Source: Stappia stellulata DSM 5886 (GTDB lineage: Bacteria; Pseudomonadota; Alphaproteobacteria; Rhizobiales; Stappiaceae). From it: DNA of 64,000 nucleotides. The DNA lies in contig NZ_AUIM01000004.1 in NCBI RefSeq assembly GCF_000423705.1, forward strand, positions 496,001 to 560,000, given 5' to 3'. This document shows, one piece after another, positions 15,763 through 26,245 of this stretch. Below the pieces are notes generated by a model, which saw only the letters and a list, made by a program, of their open reading frames with translations, made no database searches and had not been told where the DNA came from. How positions within the stretch are numbered: the first letter of the stretch is position 1; every line of letters begins with the position of its first letter. Both the position numbers and the translations under genes were made by a program.

Positions 15763-17430
15763 TCACACGCGTGCGACCAATGCCTGGGTCAGAGGCTTTT
15801 TCCCCCAGCAGTCCCGGACCGCGGCCCGTGCGGCGCGGCGCGCGGATTCCGCCACGACATCGAGGTTCTTGCGGCGGTTCTTCGGAATGCTCTCCAGCGC
15901 ATGAATGACCTCGTCGATGACGACGTCTTCCATGTCGTCACCCTCCTCATCGGTTTCCGGAAGCCCGAACAACGCGGCCTGCGGCTCCCCGACCAGATCG
16001 CCGCGCGCATCGACCACGACCGAGACGACGATCGCGCCCGCGAACGACAGCTTGCGCCGCTCCTGGACCCCGGTCTCCTCGGGGTCGCCGAAGATCATCC
16101 CGTCCTTGACCTCGATCCCGACGGGGATCTCGTCGACGATATCGAGACGGCCCGGCGAAAGGCGAACCAGATCGCCGTTGCGGGCGATCATTGTGTTCTT
16201 GATCCCATGCGCCTTGGCAAGGTCGTGATGCGCCTTCAGATGCATCGCCTCGCCATGCGCGGGAATCAGCGCCTGGGGCTTGAGCATGTCGTAAAGCTGC
16301 GTCAATTCTCCCCGACGCGGGTGCCCAGACACATGGACCAGCGCGTCCCGGTCGGTCACGATCTCGACGCGCGCTTCGGCAAGCCTGTTGACGATCGCGT
16401 TCACGGCCTTTTCGTTCCCGGGGATCGTGCGCGAGGAAAAGACGACCATGTCGCCCTTCGACAACGCGACATTGCGATGATCGCCGGCCGCGATCCGCGC
16501 AAGGGCCGCCCGTTCCTCGCCCTGGCTTCCAGTGAGAAGCAGCACGACACGCTCCGGCGGCAGATAGCCATAGGCATCTTCGGAAAGAAACGCCGGAAGG
16601 TCGTCCATGTAGCCAAGCTCGGTCGCGACCTCGATGGCGCGATGCATCGACCGCCCCATGACAACGACATCGCGTTCCGCCGCCTTGGCCGCCAAGGCGA
16701 TAGAGCGGATCCGCGCCACGTTGGAAGCAAAGGTCGTCACGGCAACGCGCCGCTTCGCCCCCTGGATCACCCGGGTCAGATCCGCCGCGACATCCATTTC
16801 GCTGGGGCTGACCCCGTCGCGCACGGCATTGGTGGAATCGCAGATCAGGGCGCGCACGCCCTCCTCGCCAAGCTGGGCAAGGCGTTCGACGTCAATCGGC
16901 CGGCCGATTCCCGGCGTCGGATCGATCTTCCAGTCCCCCGAATGCACCACCATTCCGGCGGGCGTTCGAATGGCCAGCGCGCAGGGTTCGGGAATGGAGT
17001 GGGACATCGCCACCATTTCCACATCGAACGGTCCGACGGAGATCCGGTCGCCCTGCTTGACGACGGACACCGGAATCTTGTCCGCGCCCGGCTCGCTTTT
17101 CGTCTTCGCGGCGAGCAGGCCGGCCGTGAAGGGCGTCATGTAGAGCGGTGCCTTGAGGCGCGGCCAGAGATGGATCAAGGCGCCATAGTGATCTTCATGC
17201 GCGTGCGTGATCACGATGCCGTCCAGCCGGTCGAGCTTGTCTTCAATATAGCTGATATCCGGAACGACAATGTCGACGCCCGGAAGGTCCGGGCCGGCAA
17301 ATGTCACACCGCAATCGACCATCAGCCAACGCCGCTCGTGAGCGGGGCCATAGCCGTAGAGCGCCATGTTCATGCCGATCTCGCCGAGACCGCCGAGCGC
17401 GACGAATACGAGCTCCTGATCGCCCGTCAT
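15763..17430 (-). CDS. rnj: Ribonuclease J
   Basis: 555 residues, a beta-CASP metallo-beta-lactamase nuclease. The zinc motif HAHEDH is at about 75-80 (VITHAHEDHYGAL). HSGDWKIDPTP and SHPRRGEL-like HVSGHPRRGEL in the beta-CASP region follow, then a C-terminal domain. RNase J has 5-prime exonuclease and endonuclease activities and matures 16S and 23S rRNA in Rhizobiales. It sits between birA and mce at the end of the nuo unit, a conserved position in this order. ATG at 17430. Confidence 0.96.
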   Translation of the reverse strand: MTGDQELVFVALGGLGEIGMNMALYGYGPAHERRWLMVDCGVTFAGPDLPGVDIVVPDISYIEDKLDRLDGIVITHAHEDHYGALIHLWPRLKAPLYMTPFTAGLLAAKTKSEPGADKIPVSVVKQGDRISVGPFDVEMVAMSHSIPEPCALAIRTPAGMVVHSGDWKIDPTPGIGRPIDVERLAQLGEEGVRALICDSTNAVRDGVSPSEMDVAADLTRVIQGAKRRVAVTTFASNVARIRSIALAAKAAERDVVVMGRSMHRAIEVATELGYMDDLPAFLSEDAYGYLPPERVVLLLTGSQGEERAALARIAAGDHRNVALSKGDMVVFSSRTIPGNEKAVNAIVNRLAEARVEIVTDRDALVHVSGHPRRGELTQLYDMLKPQALIPAHGEAMHLKAHHDLAKAHGIKNTMIARNGDLVRLSPGRLDIVDEIPVGIEVKDGMIFGDPEETGVQERRKLSFAGAIVVSVVVDARGDLVGEPQAALFGLPETDEEGDDMEDVVIDEVIHALESIPKNRRKNLDVVAESARRAARAAVRDCWGKKPLTQALVARV

Positions 17431-17482
17431 CCTGTACTCCTATCTGACCGCCCGAGGCGGCGCGCAGTCATGCCTGCACGTT

Positions 17483-18193
17483 TCAAAAAAACACATCGCC
17501 GGCGGAGACGGTCGTCATCGACCCGTCCTCGCCGCGCAACAAAAGACGTCCTTCTTCGTCGAGTCCGACGAAGGTCCCATGAAGTTCCGTCCGCTCGAAG
17601 CGGACGCGTATCGGAAGCCCGATGCCCTGCGCGCGCGCCAGCCAGTCCGACAGGATGCCCGCGAACGGCTCGCTCCTCCAGCGGGCGAGCTGACTGGAAA
17701 CGCTTTCCGCCAGCGCAAAAAACGCGACGTCCGGCGCGACCCGGTAACCAAGCCCCTCGAGATCCGCGGCCGCATAGTCAGGCAACTCCGGATGATGTGC
17801 CAGGTTCAGGCCAAATCCGCACGTCACAGCCCGCCGATCATCGGCAAGCGCTGCTGCTTCCAGCAGGATACCGGATATCTTCGCTCCGTCCACGAGCAGA
17901 TCGTTCGGCCATTTCAGTCGCGCCAGCTTGTGGGTTCCGCACATCCGGTCGACCGCTTCGGCAAGGGCGAGGGCCGCGACCAGCGGAAGCTGCGCCAGCC
18001 GCGCCGGCTCGGCCGGATCGATCAGAAGCAGCGACGCGTAGAGATTGCCCGACTCCGACACCCAGGGCCGACCACGCCGCCCCCGCCCACCGGTTTGCCG
18101 TTGCCCGACGATCCAGAGGTTGCCCGGATCGCCCGCCCGCGCCTTTTCCAGGGCAACGACACTCGTCGAGGTAACCGCCTCGTATCCGGCCAC
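17483..18193 (-). CDS. birA: Biotin--[acetyl-CoA-carboxylase] ligase
   Basis: 236 residues. The biotinyl-AMP loop is GGRGRRGRPWVSESGNLY (about 34-51). KWPNDLLVDGAKISGILLE (about 113-131) carries the conserved lysine, and CGFGLN and a small C-terminal SH3-like domain follow. It attaches biotin to carboxylase carrier proteins. There is no N-terminal helix-turn-helix, so unlike E. coli BirA it cannot act as a biotin repressor. The start is a GTG at 18193 with AGGG upstream. The in-frame codons just before it (GYR) look like coding sequence, so translation may begin slightly earlier. It is 59 nt after nuoN. Confidence 0.93.
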   Translation of the reverse strand: MAGYEAVTSTSVVALEKARAGDPGNLWIVGQRQTGGRGRRGRPWVSESGNLYASLLLIDPAEPARLAQLPLVAALALAEAVDRMCGTHKLARLKWPNDLLVDGAKISGILLEAAALADDRRAVTCGFGLNLAHHPELPDYAAADLEGLGYRVAPDVAFFALAESVSSQLARWRSEPFAGILSDWLARAQGIGLPIRVRFERTELHGTFVGLDEEGRLLLRGEDGSMTTVSAGDVFF

Positions 18194-18252
18194 GCGATAC
18201 CCTGGAACGTTTCGAACCGGAGACGCGCGCCCGTCGAACGACAGCCCGGAAG

Positions 18253-19707
18253 TCAGAACAGCGTCCCGGCCGCAGCCGCCGCCATCTCGACGATTGAGCC
18301 GGCGAACACCACGAAGAACATGACGAAGACACTCGACAGCCCAAGCGTGAACTTCAACTCGACCGGCATCGGCAGGAAGGCGCGCGCCGGTTCGTCAAAG
18401 AACATCACCTTGACGATCCGAAGATAGTAATAGGCACCGACAACCGAAGACAGGATGCCGATGATCGCCAGCGGATAAAGCCCCGCCTCGACCGCCGCGA
18501 GAAAGACGTAGAACTTGGCGAAAAATCCGATGAACGGCGGAATCCCGGCCAGCGAGAACAGGATGATCCCCAACAGCACCGCCATGGGCAGGTTGGTCCG
18601 CGCAAGACCGCTGAGATCGGAGATCTCCTCGACCATGCCTTCCTTGCGACGCATCGACAGGATGCAGGCGAACGCACCGAGCGTCATTGCGAGATAGGCG
18701 GTCATGTAGATGACGACACCTTCGACACCGGCCTGCGTTCCGGCCGCGAGGCCGACCAGCGCAAATCCCATGTGGCCGATGGAGGAATAGGCCATCAGCC
18801 GTTTGATGTTGCGCTGACCGATCGCAGCGAATGCGCCAAGCGCCATGGAGGCGATCGAAACGAAGACGATGATCTGTTGCCAGTCATGTGTCACGGGCTC
18901 GAAGGCGTCTATCACGATCCGCGTCAGCATGCCCATCGCTGCGATCTTGGGCGCGGCCGCAAAGAAGGCGGTGACCGGAGTCGGCGCGCCCTCGTAGACG
19001 TCCGGCGTCCACATATGGAACGGCACCGCAGACACCTTGAAAGCCAGACCGGCGAGAATGAACACCAGACCGAACACGAGGCCAAGCGACGACCCGCCCT
19101 GTGCGGTGATGGCAGCGGCGATCTCCGGGAAACCGGTGTTTCCGGTGAAGCCGTAAACCAGCGACATGCCATACAGCAGCATGCCCGACGAGACCGACCC
19201 GAGAACGAAATACTTCAGACCCGCTTCCGTCGAGCGGACACTGTCCCGGTTGAAGGCCGCAATGACATAAAGCGCCAGCGACTGCAGCTCGAGGCCCAGG
19301 TACAGGATGATCATGTCGTTGGCCGACAGCATCAGCATCATGCCGAGTGTCGCCAACAGGATCAGGACCGGATATTCGAAGTGTTCGAAATTCTCGTTGC
19401 GCGCGAATGCCACCGACATGGCGATAGCAAAGCCGGAACCGATCAGCGTCAGGATCTTGAGATAGATCGCGAAGCCGTCGAGCACGAACGCCCCGTGAAA
19501 GGTCGACGCGGACGTAATACCGAACTGCGCCGGCAGGAGCAGCGGAAGCGCGGCAACGGCCAGCAGCGCAACCGACAATGCCGTCACGTAGCGCACGGCG
19601 GTTCGTCCGCCGAACACGCCGAGCATCAGCAGCGCCAGCGCGCCGCCTGCGAGAAACAGCTCCGGCAGCGCGGGTGAAAGGTCCGGGAGTTGATTGTAAG
19701 CAGTCAT
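18253..19707 (-). CDS. nuoN: NADH-quinone oxidoreductase subunit N
   Basis: 484 residues, about 14 membrane helices, an antiporter-like proton-pumping subunit of complex [32 protein letters not shown] carries the conserved channel lysines, and [17 protein letters not shown] is the second half-channel helix. It is the last nuo gene, 24 nt after nuoM. Confidence 0.97.
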   Translation of the reverse strand: MTAYNQLPDLSPALPELFLAGGALALLMLGVFGGRTAVRYVTALSVALLAVAALPLLLPAQFGITSASTFHGAFVLDGFAIYLKILTLIGSGFAIAMSVAFARNENFEHFEYPVLILLATLGMMLMLSANDMIILYLGLELQSLALYVIAAFNRDSVRSTEAGLKYFVLGSVSSGMLLYGMSLVYGFTGNTGFPEIAAAITAQGGSSLGLVFGLVFILAGLAFKVSAVPFHMWTPDVYEGAPTPVTAFFAAAPKIAAMGMLTRIVIDAFEPVTHDWQQIIVFVSIASMALGAFAAIGQRNIKRLMAYSSIGHMGFALVGLAAGTQAGVEGVVIYMTAYLAMTLGAFACILSMRRKEGMVEEISDLSGLARTNLPMAVLLGIILFSLAGIPPFIGFFAKFYVFLAAVEAGLYPLAIIGILSSVVGAYYYLRIVKVMFFDEPARAFLPMPVELKFTLGLSSVFVMFFVVFAGSIVEMAAAAAGTLF

Positions 19708-19731
19708 GGCTTGTCTCTCGTCCTCAACCCG

Positions 19732-21243
19732 TCAATGCGCCAGCAAGGCGGTGGAATTCGCGGCCTCGATCGCCGCCTGGTAGTTGGTCACCAGCGCCGT
19801 GACCGACGCGGCCGTCGCGTCGAGGATGGGTGCGGGATAGAAACCGAACAGGATCGTCAGGATGATCATCGGCACGATAATCACCCGTTCGCGTAGGCTG
19901 AGATCCATGATCGACTTCAGGCTCTCCTTGTCGAGCGCGCCGAAGACCACGCGCTTGTAGAGGAACAGCGCATAGGTTGCCGACAGGATCACGCCACTGG
20001 TCGCGATAAGCGCGACCCACGTGTTGACCTGGAAGGCCCCCATCAGCGTCAGGAACTCGCCGACAAAGCCGCTCGTGCCCGGAAGACCGACATTCGCCAT
20101 CGTGAAAATCAGGAAGGCGACCGCATAAAACGGCATTCGGTTTACAAGGCCGCCATAGGCGGAAATGTCGCGCGTATGCATGCGATCGTAGATGACCCCG
20201 ACACACAGGAACAATGCGCCCGAAACGATACCGTGCGAGAGCATCTGGAAGAGCGCACCCTGCACCCCCTGCTCCGTCATGGTGAAGATGCCCATCGTCA
20301 CGTAGCCCATGTGAGCGACGGAGGAATAGGCGATCAGCTTCTTGATGTCTTCCTGCGCAAGCGCCACCAGCGACGTGTAGACGATGGCGATTACCGAGAG
20401 GGTGAACACCAGCGGCGCGAAGGCCTCGCTCGCCAGCGGAAACATCGGCAGCGAGAACCGCAGAAAGCCGTAGCCGCCCATCTTCAGCAAAATCGCAGCC
20501 AGGATCACGGACCCGGCCGTCGGCGCTTCCACGTGCGCGTCGGGCAGCCAGGTATGAACCGGCCACATCGGCATCTTGACGGCGAAGGAAGCGAAGAAGG
20601 CGAGCCACAACCAGGTCTGCATCCCGGCCGGGAACCCGTGCGCCATCAGCGTCGGAATATCCGTCGTCCCGGCATCCCAGTACATCGCCATCAGCGCGAT
20701 CAGCATCAGCAGCGAACCCAGCAGCGTGTAGAGGAAGAACTTGTAGCTGGCATAGACGCGCCGCTTGCCGCCCCAGACGCCGATGATCAGGAACATCGGA
20801 ATGAGGCCCGCCTCGAAGAAGACATAGAACATGACAAGATCGAGTGCACAGAACACGCCGATCATCAGCGTTTCGAGCACCAGAAACGCGATCATGTACT
20901 CCTTCACCCGCATCTGGATGCTGTTCCAGCTGGCCAGAATGCAAAAGGGCATCAGGAAGGTCGTGAGGATGACGAAGAGCATCGAGATGCCGTCGACACC
21001 CATCCGGTAGCCGATGTTGCCGCCCAGCCACTCGCTGCTTTCCTCGAACTGGAAGCCCGGATTCTGCGGATCGAACCCGCCCCAGATGAAGAGCGAGACC
21101 AGGAATGTGAACACCGTCGTGATCAGCGCGACCCGGCGCATGTTGTCCTTGGCGCCGGCGTCCTCGCCGCGCACCAGCAGGATGAAAAACACGCCGACGA
21201 GCGGAAGGAAGGTCGTGATGGAAAGAAGCGGCCAGTTGCTCAT
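19732..21243 (-). CDS. nuoM: NADH-quinone oxidoreductase subunit M
   Basis: 503 residues with about 14 membrane helices. It is a proton-pumping subunit. The key segment [28 protein letters not shown] has the family Lys and His residues. [15 protein letters not shown] follows, and the conserved Glu lies in [14 protein letters not shown]. The ATG overlaps the nuoL stop (TGATG at 21243-21245), so the two are translationally coupled. Confidence 0.97.
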   Translation of the reverse strand: MSNWPLLSITTFLPLVGVFFILLVRGEDAGAKDNMRRVALITTVFTFLVSLFIWGGFDPQNPGFQFEESSEWLGGNIGYRMGVDGISMLFVILTTFLMPFCILASWNSIQMRVKEYMIAFLVLETLMIGVFCALDLVMFYVFFEAGLIPMFLIIGVWGGKRRVYASYKFFLYTLLGSLLMLIALMAMYWDAGTTDIPTLMAHGFPAGMQTWLWLAFFASFAVKMPMWPVHTWLPDAHVEAPTAGSVILAAILLKMGGYGFLRFSLPMFPLASEAFAPLVFTLSVIAIVYTSLVALAQEDIKKLIAYSSVAHMGYVTMGIFTMTEQGVQGALFQMLSHGIVSGALFLCVGVIYDRMHTRDISAYGGLVNRMPFYAVAFLIFTMANVGLPGTSGFVGEFLTLMGAFQVNTWVALIATSGVILSATYALFLYKRVVFGALDKESLKSIMDLSLRERVIIVPMIILTILFGFYPAPILDATAASVTALVTNYQAAIEAANSTALLAH

Positions 21244-23204
21244 CAGTGAGCGCCCCCGACGGAGAACATGGACCAGGTGATCAGCGCGGCAACGCCGATC
21301 AGCATGGCGAATGCATAGTGATAGAGGTACCCGGTCTGAAGCCGGACGACCCAGGTGGTGACGTTCTGGACCCGCGCGGCGACACCGTCAGGCCCCATGC
21401 CGTCGATGACAACCCCGTCGCCCTTCTTCCAGAGCTGGCGGCCGATCCACATGGCGGGACGCACGAAGATCACGTCATAGAGCTCGTCGAAGTACCACTT
21501 GTTCAAAAGGAAGCGGTACAGCCCGTCGTGCCGTTCCGCGAGCTGGCGCGGGATCTCCGGCGAGCGGATGTAGAACATCCAGGCAACCGCGAACCCGCCG
21601 AGCATCATGACGAAGGGCGATGCCTTAACCCACAGCGGAACCTCGTGGATGTCGTGAAGGACGTGATTTTCCTCCGACACGAAGAGCGCGCCCTTCCAGA
21701 AAGCGTCATAGCCGTCGCCGATGAACACGCCCTTGAAGACGAACCCGGCAAGGAGCGCGCCCGCGGCAAGGATCATCAGCGGCACGGTCATCACCAGCGG
21801 GCTCTCGTGAACGTGCTTCATGACGTCGACGGACGCGCGCGGCTTGCCGTGGAAGGTCATGAATGCAAGGCGCCACGAATAGAAGGACGTCAGTGCCGCA
21901 GCCGCAACCGTCAGCCAGAAGGCATATTGAGCGAAGGCGTTGTGTCCAACGTAGGCCGCCTCGATCACCGCATCCTTGGAGAAGAAGCCGGCAGTCAGCG
22001 GAAACCCGGTGAGCGCCAGCGTGCCGATCACCATCATCCAGTAGGTCAGCGGAATGTGTTTCCGCAGTCCGCCCATCTTGCGCATGTCCTGCTCGTTCGA
22101 CACGGCATGAATGACGGAGCCGGCACCGAGGAACAGGAGCGCCTTGAAGAAGGCGTGCGTGAAGAGATGGAAGATTGCGATTGAATAGCCGCCGACGCCA
22201 AGCGCCACGAACATGTAGCCGAGCTGCGAGCAGGTCGAGTAGGCGATCACGCGTTTGATATCGTTCTGGACGAGACCGACCGTGGCGGCAAAAAACGCCG
22301 TCGTCGCACCGAAGAGCGTCACCACCGTCATTGCCGTATGCGACAGCTCGAAGATCGGCGACAGGCGCGCCACCATGAACACGCCCGCGGTCACCATTGT
22401 GGCGGCGTGAATAAGGGCGGAGACCGGTGTCGGGCCTTCCATCGCATCCGGCAACCAGGTGTGCAGCAGGAACTGCGCCGACTTGCCCATGGCGCCCATG
22501 AAGAGCAGCAGGCAGACAACCGTCAAAGCCGCGTCCTGCGACAGCTCGGCGCCGAGGAACGTCAGAACCGTACGGGGCTCTTCCGCCGCAAACGCCTGCG
22601 CGTTGGCGAAGATCGTGTCGTAATCCGTGGAATTGAACAGATAGAAGACGCCGAGAATACCGAGAATGAAGCCGAAGTCACCCACACGGTTGACGACGAA
22701 GGCCTTCATCGCCGCCGCATTGGCCGACGGCTTCTTGTACCAGAAGCCGATCAACAGATAGGACGCCAGACCGACGCCCTCCCAGCCGAAGAACATCTGC
22801 AGCAGATTGTCGGAGGTCACCAGCATCAGCATCGCGAAGGTGAACAACGACAGATAGGCGAAGAAGCGCGGCCGATGCGGATCATCGTGCATGTAGCCGA
22901 TGGAATAGACGTGAACGAGCGCCGACACCGAGTTCACCACCACCAGCATCACGGCGGTCAGCGTATCGACACGGATGGTCCAGTCGACGCTGAAGGTACC
23001 GGATGTCATCCAGCGCAGCAGCGTTTCGCGCACGACCGGCGTCTCGCCGAAACCGATGGAAAAGAACGCCACCCACGACAGAAGCGCGGCAACGATCAGG
23101 AGACCGGAGGTGATATACTCGCTCGCCTTGGCGCCGATGGACCGGCCGAACAGCCCGGCGACAAGGAACCCGACGAGGGGCAGGAAGACAATTGCCTGAT
23201 ACAT
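21243..23204 (-). CDS. nuoL: NADH-quinone oxidoreductase subunit L
   Basis: 653 residues, the largest antiporter-like subunit, about 16 membrane helices. It includes the long lateral amphipathic helix region near the C-terminus. Motifs are [48 protein letters not shown] and [15 protein letters not shown]. It lies at the distal end of the membrane arm. It starts 10 nt after nuoK. Confidence 0.97.
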   Translation of the reverse strand: MYQAIVFLPLVGFLVAGLFGRSIGAKASEYITSGLLIVAALLSWVAFFSIGFGETPVVRETLLRWMTSGTFSVDWTIRVDTLTAVMLVVVNSVSALVHVYSIGYMHDDPHRPRFFAYLSLFTFAMLMLVTSDNLLQMFFGWEGVGLASYLLIGFWYKKPSANAAAMKAFVVNRVGDFGFILGILGVFYLFNSTDYDTIFANAQAFAAEEPRTVLTFLGAELSQDAALTVVCLLLFMGAMGKSAQFLLHTWLPDAMEGPTPVSALIHAATMVTAGVFMVARLSPIFELSHTAMTVVTLFGATTAFFAATVGLVQNDIKRVIAYSTCSQLGYMFVALGVGGYSIAIFHLFTHAFFKALLFLGAGSVIHAVSNEQDMRKMGGLRKHIPLTYWMMVIGTLALTGFPLTAGFFSKDAVIEAAYVGHNAFAQYAFWLTVAAAALTSFYSWRLAFMTFHGKPRASVDVMKHVHESPLVMTVPLMILAAGALLAGFVFKGVFIGDGYDAFWKGALFVSEENHVLHDIHEVPLWVKASPFVMMLGGFAVAWMFYIRSPEIPRQLAERHDGLYRFLLNKWYFDELYDVIFVRPAMWIGRQLWKKGDGVVIDGMGPDGVAARVQNVTTWVVRLQTGYLYHYAFAMLIGVAALITWSMFSVGGAH

Positions 23205-23214
23205 GGCGGCGGCC

Positions 23215-23523
23215 CTACCCCTTCATCATGTTGACGTCTTCAACCGCGATCGATCCGCGGTTGCGATAGAAGACGACGAGGATCGCAAGCCCGATGGCCG
23301 CTTCCGCTGCGGCGACCGTCAGAACCAGCAGCGCGAAGACCTGGCCGACGAGGTCTCCCAGGAAAGACGAGAACGCCACCAGGTTCAGGTTCACCGACAA
23401 AAGCAGCAGCTCCACCGACATCAAAATGACGATGACGTTTTTCCGGTTCAGGAAGATCCCGAAGATTCCGATCGTGAACAGAATAGCTGCGACCGCCAGA
23501 TAGTGTGACAGACCGATTTCCAT
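23215..23523 (-). CDS. nuoK: NADH-quinone oxidoreductase subunit K
   Basis: 102 residues and three membrane helices. The start ATG at 23523 gives [19 protein letters not shown], the standard NuoK N-terminus; 12 more in-frame codons upstream are not conserved. Two conserved membrane glutamates are visible in [13 protein letters not shown] and [14 protein letters not shown]. It forms part of the proton path linking the quinone site to the antiporter subunits. Confidence 0.96.
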   Translation of the reverse strand: MEIGLSHYLAVAAILFTIGIFGIFLNRKNVIVILMSVELLLLSVNLNLVAFSSFLGDLVGQVFALLVLTVAAAEAAIGLAILVVFYRNRGSIAVEDVNMMKG

Positions 23524-23611
23524 GGGCGCCTCGCGATGCTCCCCGATTAAGACTTGCAAGCTGACACACGCAGCGGATGCTGCGCGGCCGGAATGAACGT
23601 TACTGGGATCC

Positions 23612-24226
23612 TCAGATCCCCTTGCCGGTTTCGACCTTCCGCACTTCGATGGCCGCGTCGCGGGTCCGTCCCACCTGGGTGGAAATGTCCTGACGCTTCA
23701 CGCCTTCCTTTTGGCGCAACGTGAGGACAATCGCCCCGATCATCGCCACCAGCAGCACGAGACCAGCCGTCTGGAAGTACAGGATGTAACGCGTGTAGAT
23801 CAGCTGTCCGAGCGCGGAGACATTGGCACCGTCCTGCGGCATCGGCGCAGGTGCGGCGGTGTTCCCGACCACCTCCGGCGATATTACCCAGACCCCGAGC
23901 ACGAGCAGCAGCTCGACCAGAAGGATAATACCGATCAGCCCGCCGACCGGCATGTATTGCAGGACCCCCTGGCGCATCTCGACGAAATCGACGTCGAGCA
24001 TCATCACCACGAAGAGGAACAGGACCATCACTGCGCCGACATAGACCAAGACCAGCAGCATCGCCAGGAACTCGGCGCCGAGCAGGATGAAGAGACCGGC
24101 AGCATTGAAGAATGCCAGAATCAGGAACAACACCGAATGCACAGGATTGCGCGATGCAATCACCATGAATGCGGACGCCACGGCGATCGCGGCGAAGAGA
24201 TAGAAGAAGATGGCTTGCAGAACCAT
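23612..24226 (-). CDS. nuoJ: NADH-quinone oxidoreductase subunit J
   Basis: 204 residues, five membrane helices plus a polar C-terminal tail. The ATG at 24226 gives [22 protein letters not shown]. The conserved helix-3 block is [26 protein letters not shown]. The hydrophilic tail ([22 protein letters not shown]) is typical of alphaproteobacteria. It is 98 nt after nuoI and 88 nt before nuoK. Confidence 0.95.
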   Translation of the reverse strand: MVLQAIFFYLFAAIAVASAFMVIASRNPVHSVLFLILAFFNAAGLFILLGAEFLAMLLVLVYVGAVMVLFLFVVMMLDVDFVEMRQGVLQYMPVGGLIGIILLVELLLVLGVWVISPEVVGNTAAPAPMPQDGANVSALGQLIYTRYILYFQTAGLVLLVAMIGAIVLTLRQKEGVKRQDISTQVGRTRDAAIEVRKVETGKGI

Positions 24227-24324
24227 GTCGCGGTGTGCCCCCGTCACCATGTTGAGTGGGCTTGTTCCCGAACAAGACGGCCTCGTCTTAGACCAGCCAT
24301 CGTCCGGCGTCCACTCCCCGCGCC

Positions 24325-24813
24325 TTACCGATAAGGCGCATCCATGGCGATGTTGTTTGCGATTTCCCGTTCCCAGCGGTCGCCGTTCGCGAGAAGTTTT
24401 TCCTTGTCGTAATAAAGTTCTTCACGGGTTTCCGTGGCGAACTCGAAATTCGGACCTTCGACAATGGCATCCACCGGACAGGCTTCCTGACAGAAGCCGC
24501 AGTAGATGCACTTAACCATGTCGATGTCGTAACGCGTCGTGCGCCGCGTCCCGTCGTTGCGACGGGGGCCGGCCTCGATGGTGATGGCCTGCGCCGGGCA
24601 GATCGCCTCGCACAGCTTGCAGGCGATGCAGCGTTCCTCGCCGTTGGGATAGCGGCGCAACGCATGCTCGCCGCGAAAGCGCGGGCTGACCGGTCCCTTT
24701 TCGAAGGGATAGTTGATCGTCGGCTTCGGCTTGAAGAAGTAGCGCATCGCCAGGAAGAAGGCGGACACGAACTCCTTGAGCAAGAGCGACTTGGCAGCCT
24801 GTTGCAGTGCCAT
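24325..24813 (-). CDS. nuoI: NADH-quinone oxidoreductase subunit I
   Basis: 162 residues from the ATG at 24813 ([20 protein letters not shown], an amphipathic anchor). It holds two [4Fe-4S] ferredoxin motifs, [12 protein letters not shown] and [12 protein letters not shown], that carry clusters N6a and N6b between NuoG and NuoB. It ends in the family motif [10 protein letters not shown] longer in-frame start at 24897 is not supported by the family. The 105-nt gap upstream follows the small membrane gene inserted after nuoH. Confidence 0.97.
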   Translation of the reverse strand: MALQQAAKSLLLKEFVSAFFLAMRYFFKPKPTINYPFEKGPVSPRFRGEHALRRYPNGEERCIACKLCEAICPAQAITIEAGPRRNDGTRRTTRYDIDMVKCIYCGFCQEACPVDAIVEGPNFEFATETREELYYDKEKLLANGDRWEREIANNIAMDAPYR

Positions 24814-24918
24814 GGCGTCGAGCCTCGTTTCTCGTTTCCAGATCGGGCGAAACGCGGGAACACCCCGCCCGCCCGTGTTCAAATCAGTTCCCGCCACCTC
24901 CGGCGGGTCTTCCCGTCG

Positions 24919-25155
24919 CTACCCCGCCAGGGATTGGCCGGCAAGATAGCCGATCAGCGGGAACCCGATCAGCGCGCCCCCAAGGACCAGGTAGCGGATC
25001 TGGTCCATGTAGCGATCGAGAACCCCTTGTTTCCCGAGCCTCTGGTTCTGGCGCTCTGCGGCGCCTTTCAGCACGCCGACAACGATCTTGTAGTCGATCC
25101 AACCGATGTAAAGCCCGATGGCCGCGCCAATCAAACCTGCAAGAGAGAACGACAT
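24919..25155 (-). CDS. Small two-helix membrane protein inside the nuo operon, function unknown
   Basis: 78 residues lying between nuoH (19 nt upstream) and nuoI (105 nt downstream) in the same direction. Helix 1 is about 4-28 (SLAGLIGAAIGLYIGWIDYKIV). A charged linker follows (about 29-52, AAERQNQRLGKQGVLDRYMDQ), then helix 2 (about 55-74, YLVLGGALIGFPLIGYLAG). It starts at ATG 25155. Codon usage is like that of its neighbours, and there is a purine-rich AGAGAG upstream. I do not recognise a family. Position suggests a supernumerary subunit or an assembly helper of complex I, but this is inference. Confidence 0.75.
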   Translation of the reverse strand: MSFSLAGLIGAAIGLYIGWIDYKIVVGVLKGAAERQNQRLGKQGVLDRYMDQIRYLVLGGALIGFPLIGYLAGQSLAG

Positions 25156-25174
25156 TCAAGACCCTCTCTGTTCG

Positions 25175-26233
25175 TCACGCACTGCTCGGCGCCCACCCCA
25201 TCGCCATCAGGACCGCAGCCACCACAACGACCATCGCCAGCGAAAGCGGAAGGAACACCTTCCATCCAAGGCGCATCAACTGGTCGTAGCGGTAGCGCGG
25301 GACCATCGCCTTGACCATCGCGATCATGAAGAACACCAGGAGCGACTTCAAAAGGAACCAGATCACGCCGGGCACCCAGGTGAAAGGCGCGAAATCGAAC
25401 GGGGGAAGCCAGCCGCCCAGGAACAGGATGGTCGTCAGCGAGCACATCAGCGCGATGGAGACATACTCGCCCAGCATGAACATCATGTAGGGCGTGGAGC
25501 CGTATTCGACCATGAACCCGGCAACCAGCTCCGATTCCGCTTCCGCAAGATCGAACGGCGGGCGATTCGTCTCCGCAAGCGCGGAAATGAAGAACACGAC
25601 GAACATCGGGAACAGCGGCAGCCAGTACCAGTTCAGGAACGTCAGCCACGGCACGCCCAGCATGGAGGCAAGACCCGTCTCCTGCGACAGGACGATCTGC
25701 GACAGGTTGAGCGATCCCGCGCACATGAGCACGGTGACGATCACGAGACCGATGGAGACCTCATAGGACACCATCTGCGCCGCCGAACGCAGCGCGGACA
25801 GGAACGGATACTTGGAGTTCGAAGCCCAACCGCCGATGATGATGCCGTAAACGCTCAGCGACGAGATCGCGAGAATAAACAGGATGCCGACATTTACGTC
25901 CGCGATTACCCAGCCTTCCGCCACCGGCACGACCGCCCAGGCCGCAAGCGCGAGCGTCACCGTCACCAGCGGCGCCAGAAGGAACAACCCCTTGTTGGCG
26001 CCAGCCGGGATGACCGGCTCCTTCAGCACGAACTTCAAAAGGTCGGCGAAGGACTGCAACAGCCCCCAGGGGCCGACAACGTTCGGTCCCCTGCGGATCT
26101 GAACCGCCGCCCAGACCTTGCGATCCGCGTAAAGGATATACGCCACGACCAACAGCAAGACGACAAGCAGCAAAACGCTCTGCGCCAACATAATGATCAG
26201 CGGGAAAAGATAATCCGCCCAGAAGTCCGCCAT
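25175..26233 (-). CDS. nuoH: NADH-quinone oxidoreductase subunit H
   Basis: 352 residues with about eight membrane helices, forming the floor of the quinone chamber. Conserved loops are present: [29 protein letters not shown] and [26 protein letters not shown], which carries the essential Glu cluster. [14 protein letters not shown] and [14 protein letters not shown] follow. It lies 12 nt after nuoG. Confidence 0.97.
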   Translation of the reverse strand: MADFWADYLFPLIIMLAQSVLLLVVLLLVVAYILYADRKVWAAVQIRRGPNVVGPWGLLQSFADLLKFVLKEPVIPAGANKGLFLLAPLVTVTLALAAWAVVPVAEGWVIADVNVGILFILAISSLSVYGIIIGGWASNSKYPFLSALRSAAQMVSYEVSIGLVIVTVLMCAGSLNLSQIVLSQETGLASMLGVPWLTFLNWYWLPLFPMFVVFFISALAETNRPPFDLAEAESELVAGFMVEYGSTPYMMFMLGEYVSIALMCSLTTILFLGGWLPPFDFAPFTWVPGVIWFLLKSLLVFFMIAMVKAMVPRYRYDQLMRLGWKVFLPLSLAMVVVVAAVLMAMGWAPSSA

Positions 26234-26245
26234 AATAGCCCCCGT

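Noticed and set aside
15607-18174. 855-residue open frame opposite rnj and birA
   Set aside because: It runs across two real genes on the other strand and has no recognisable domain; a codon-bias shadow.
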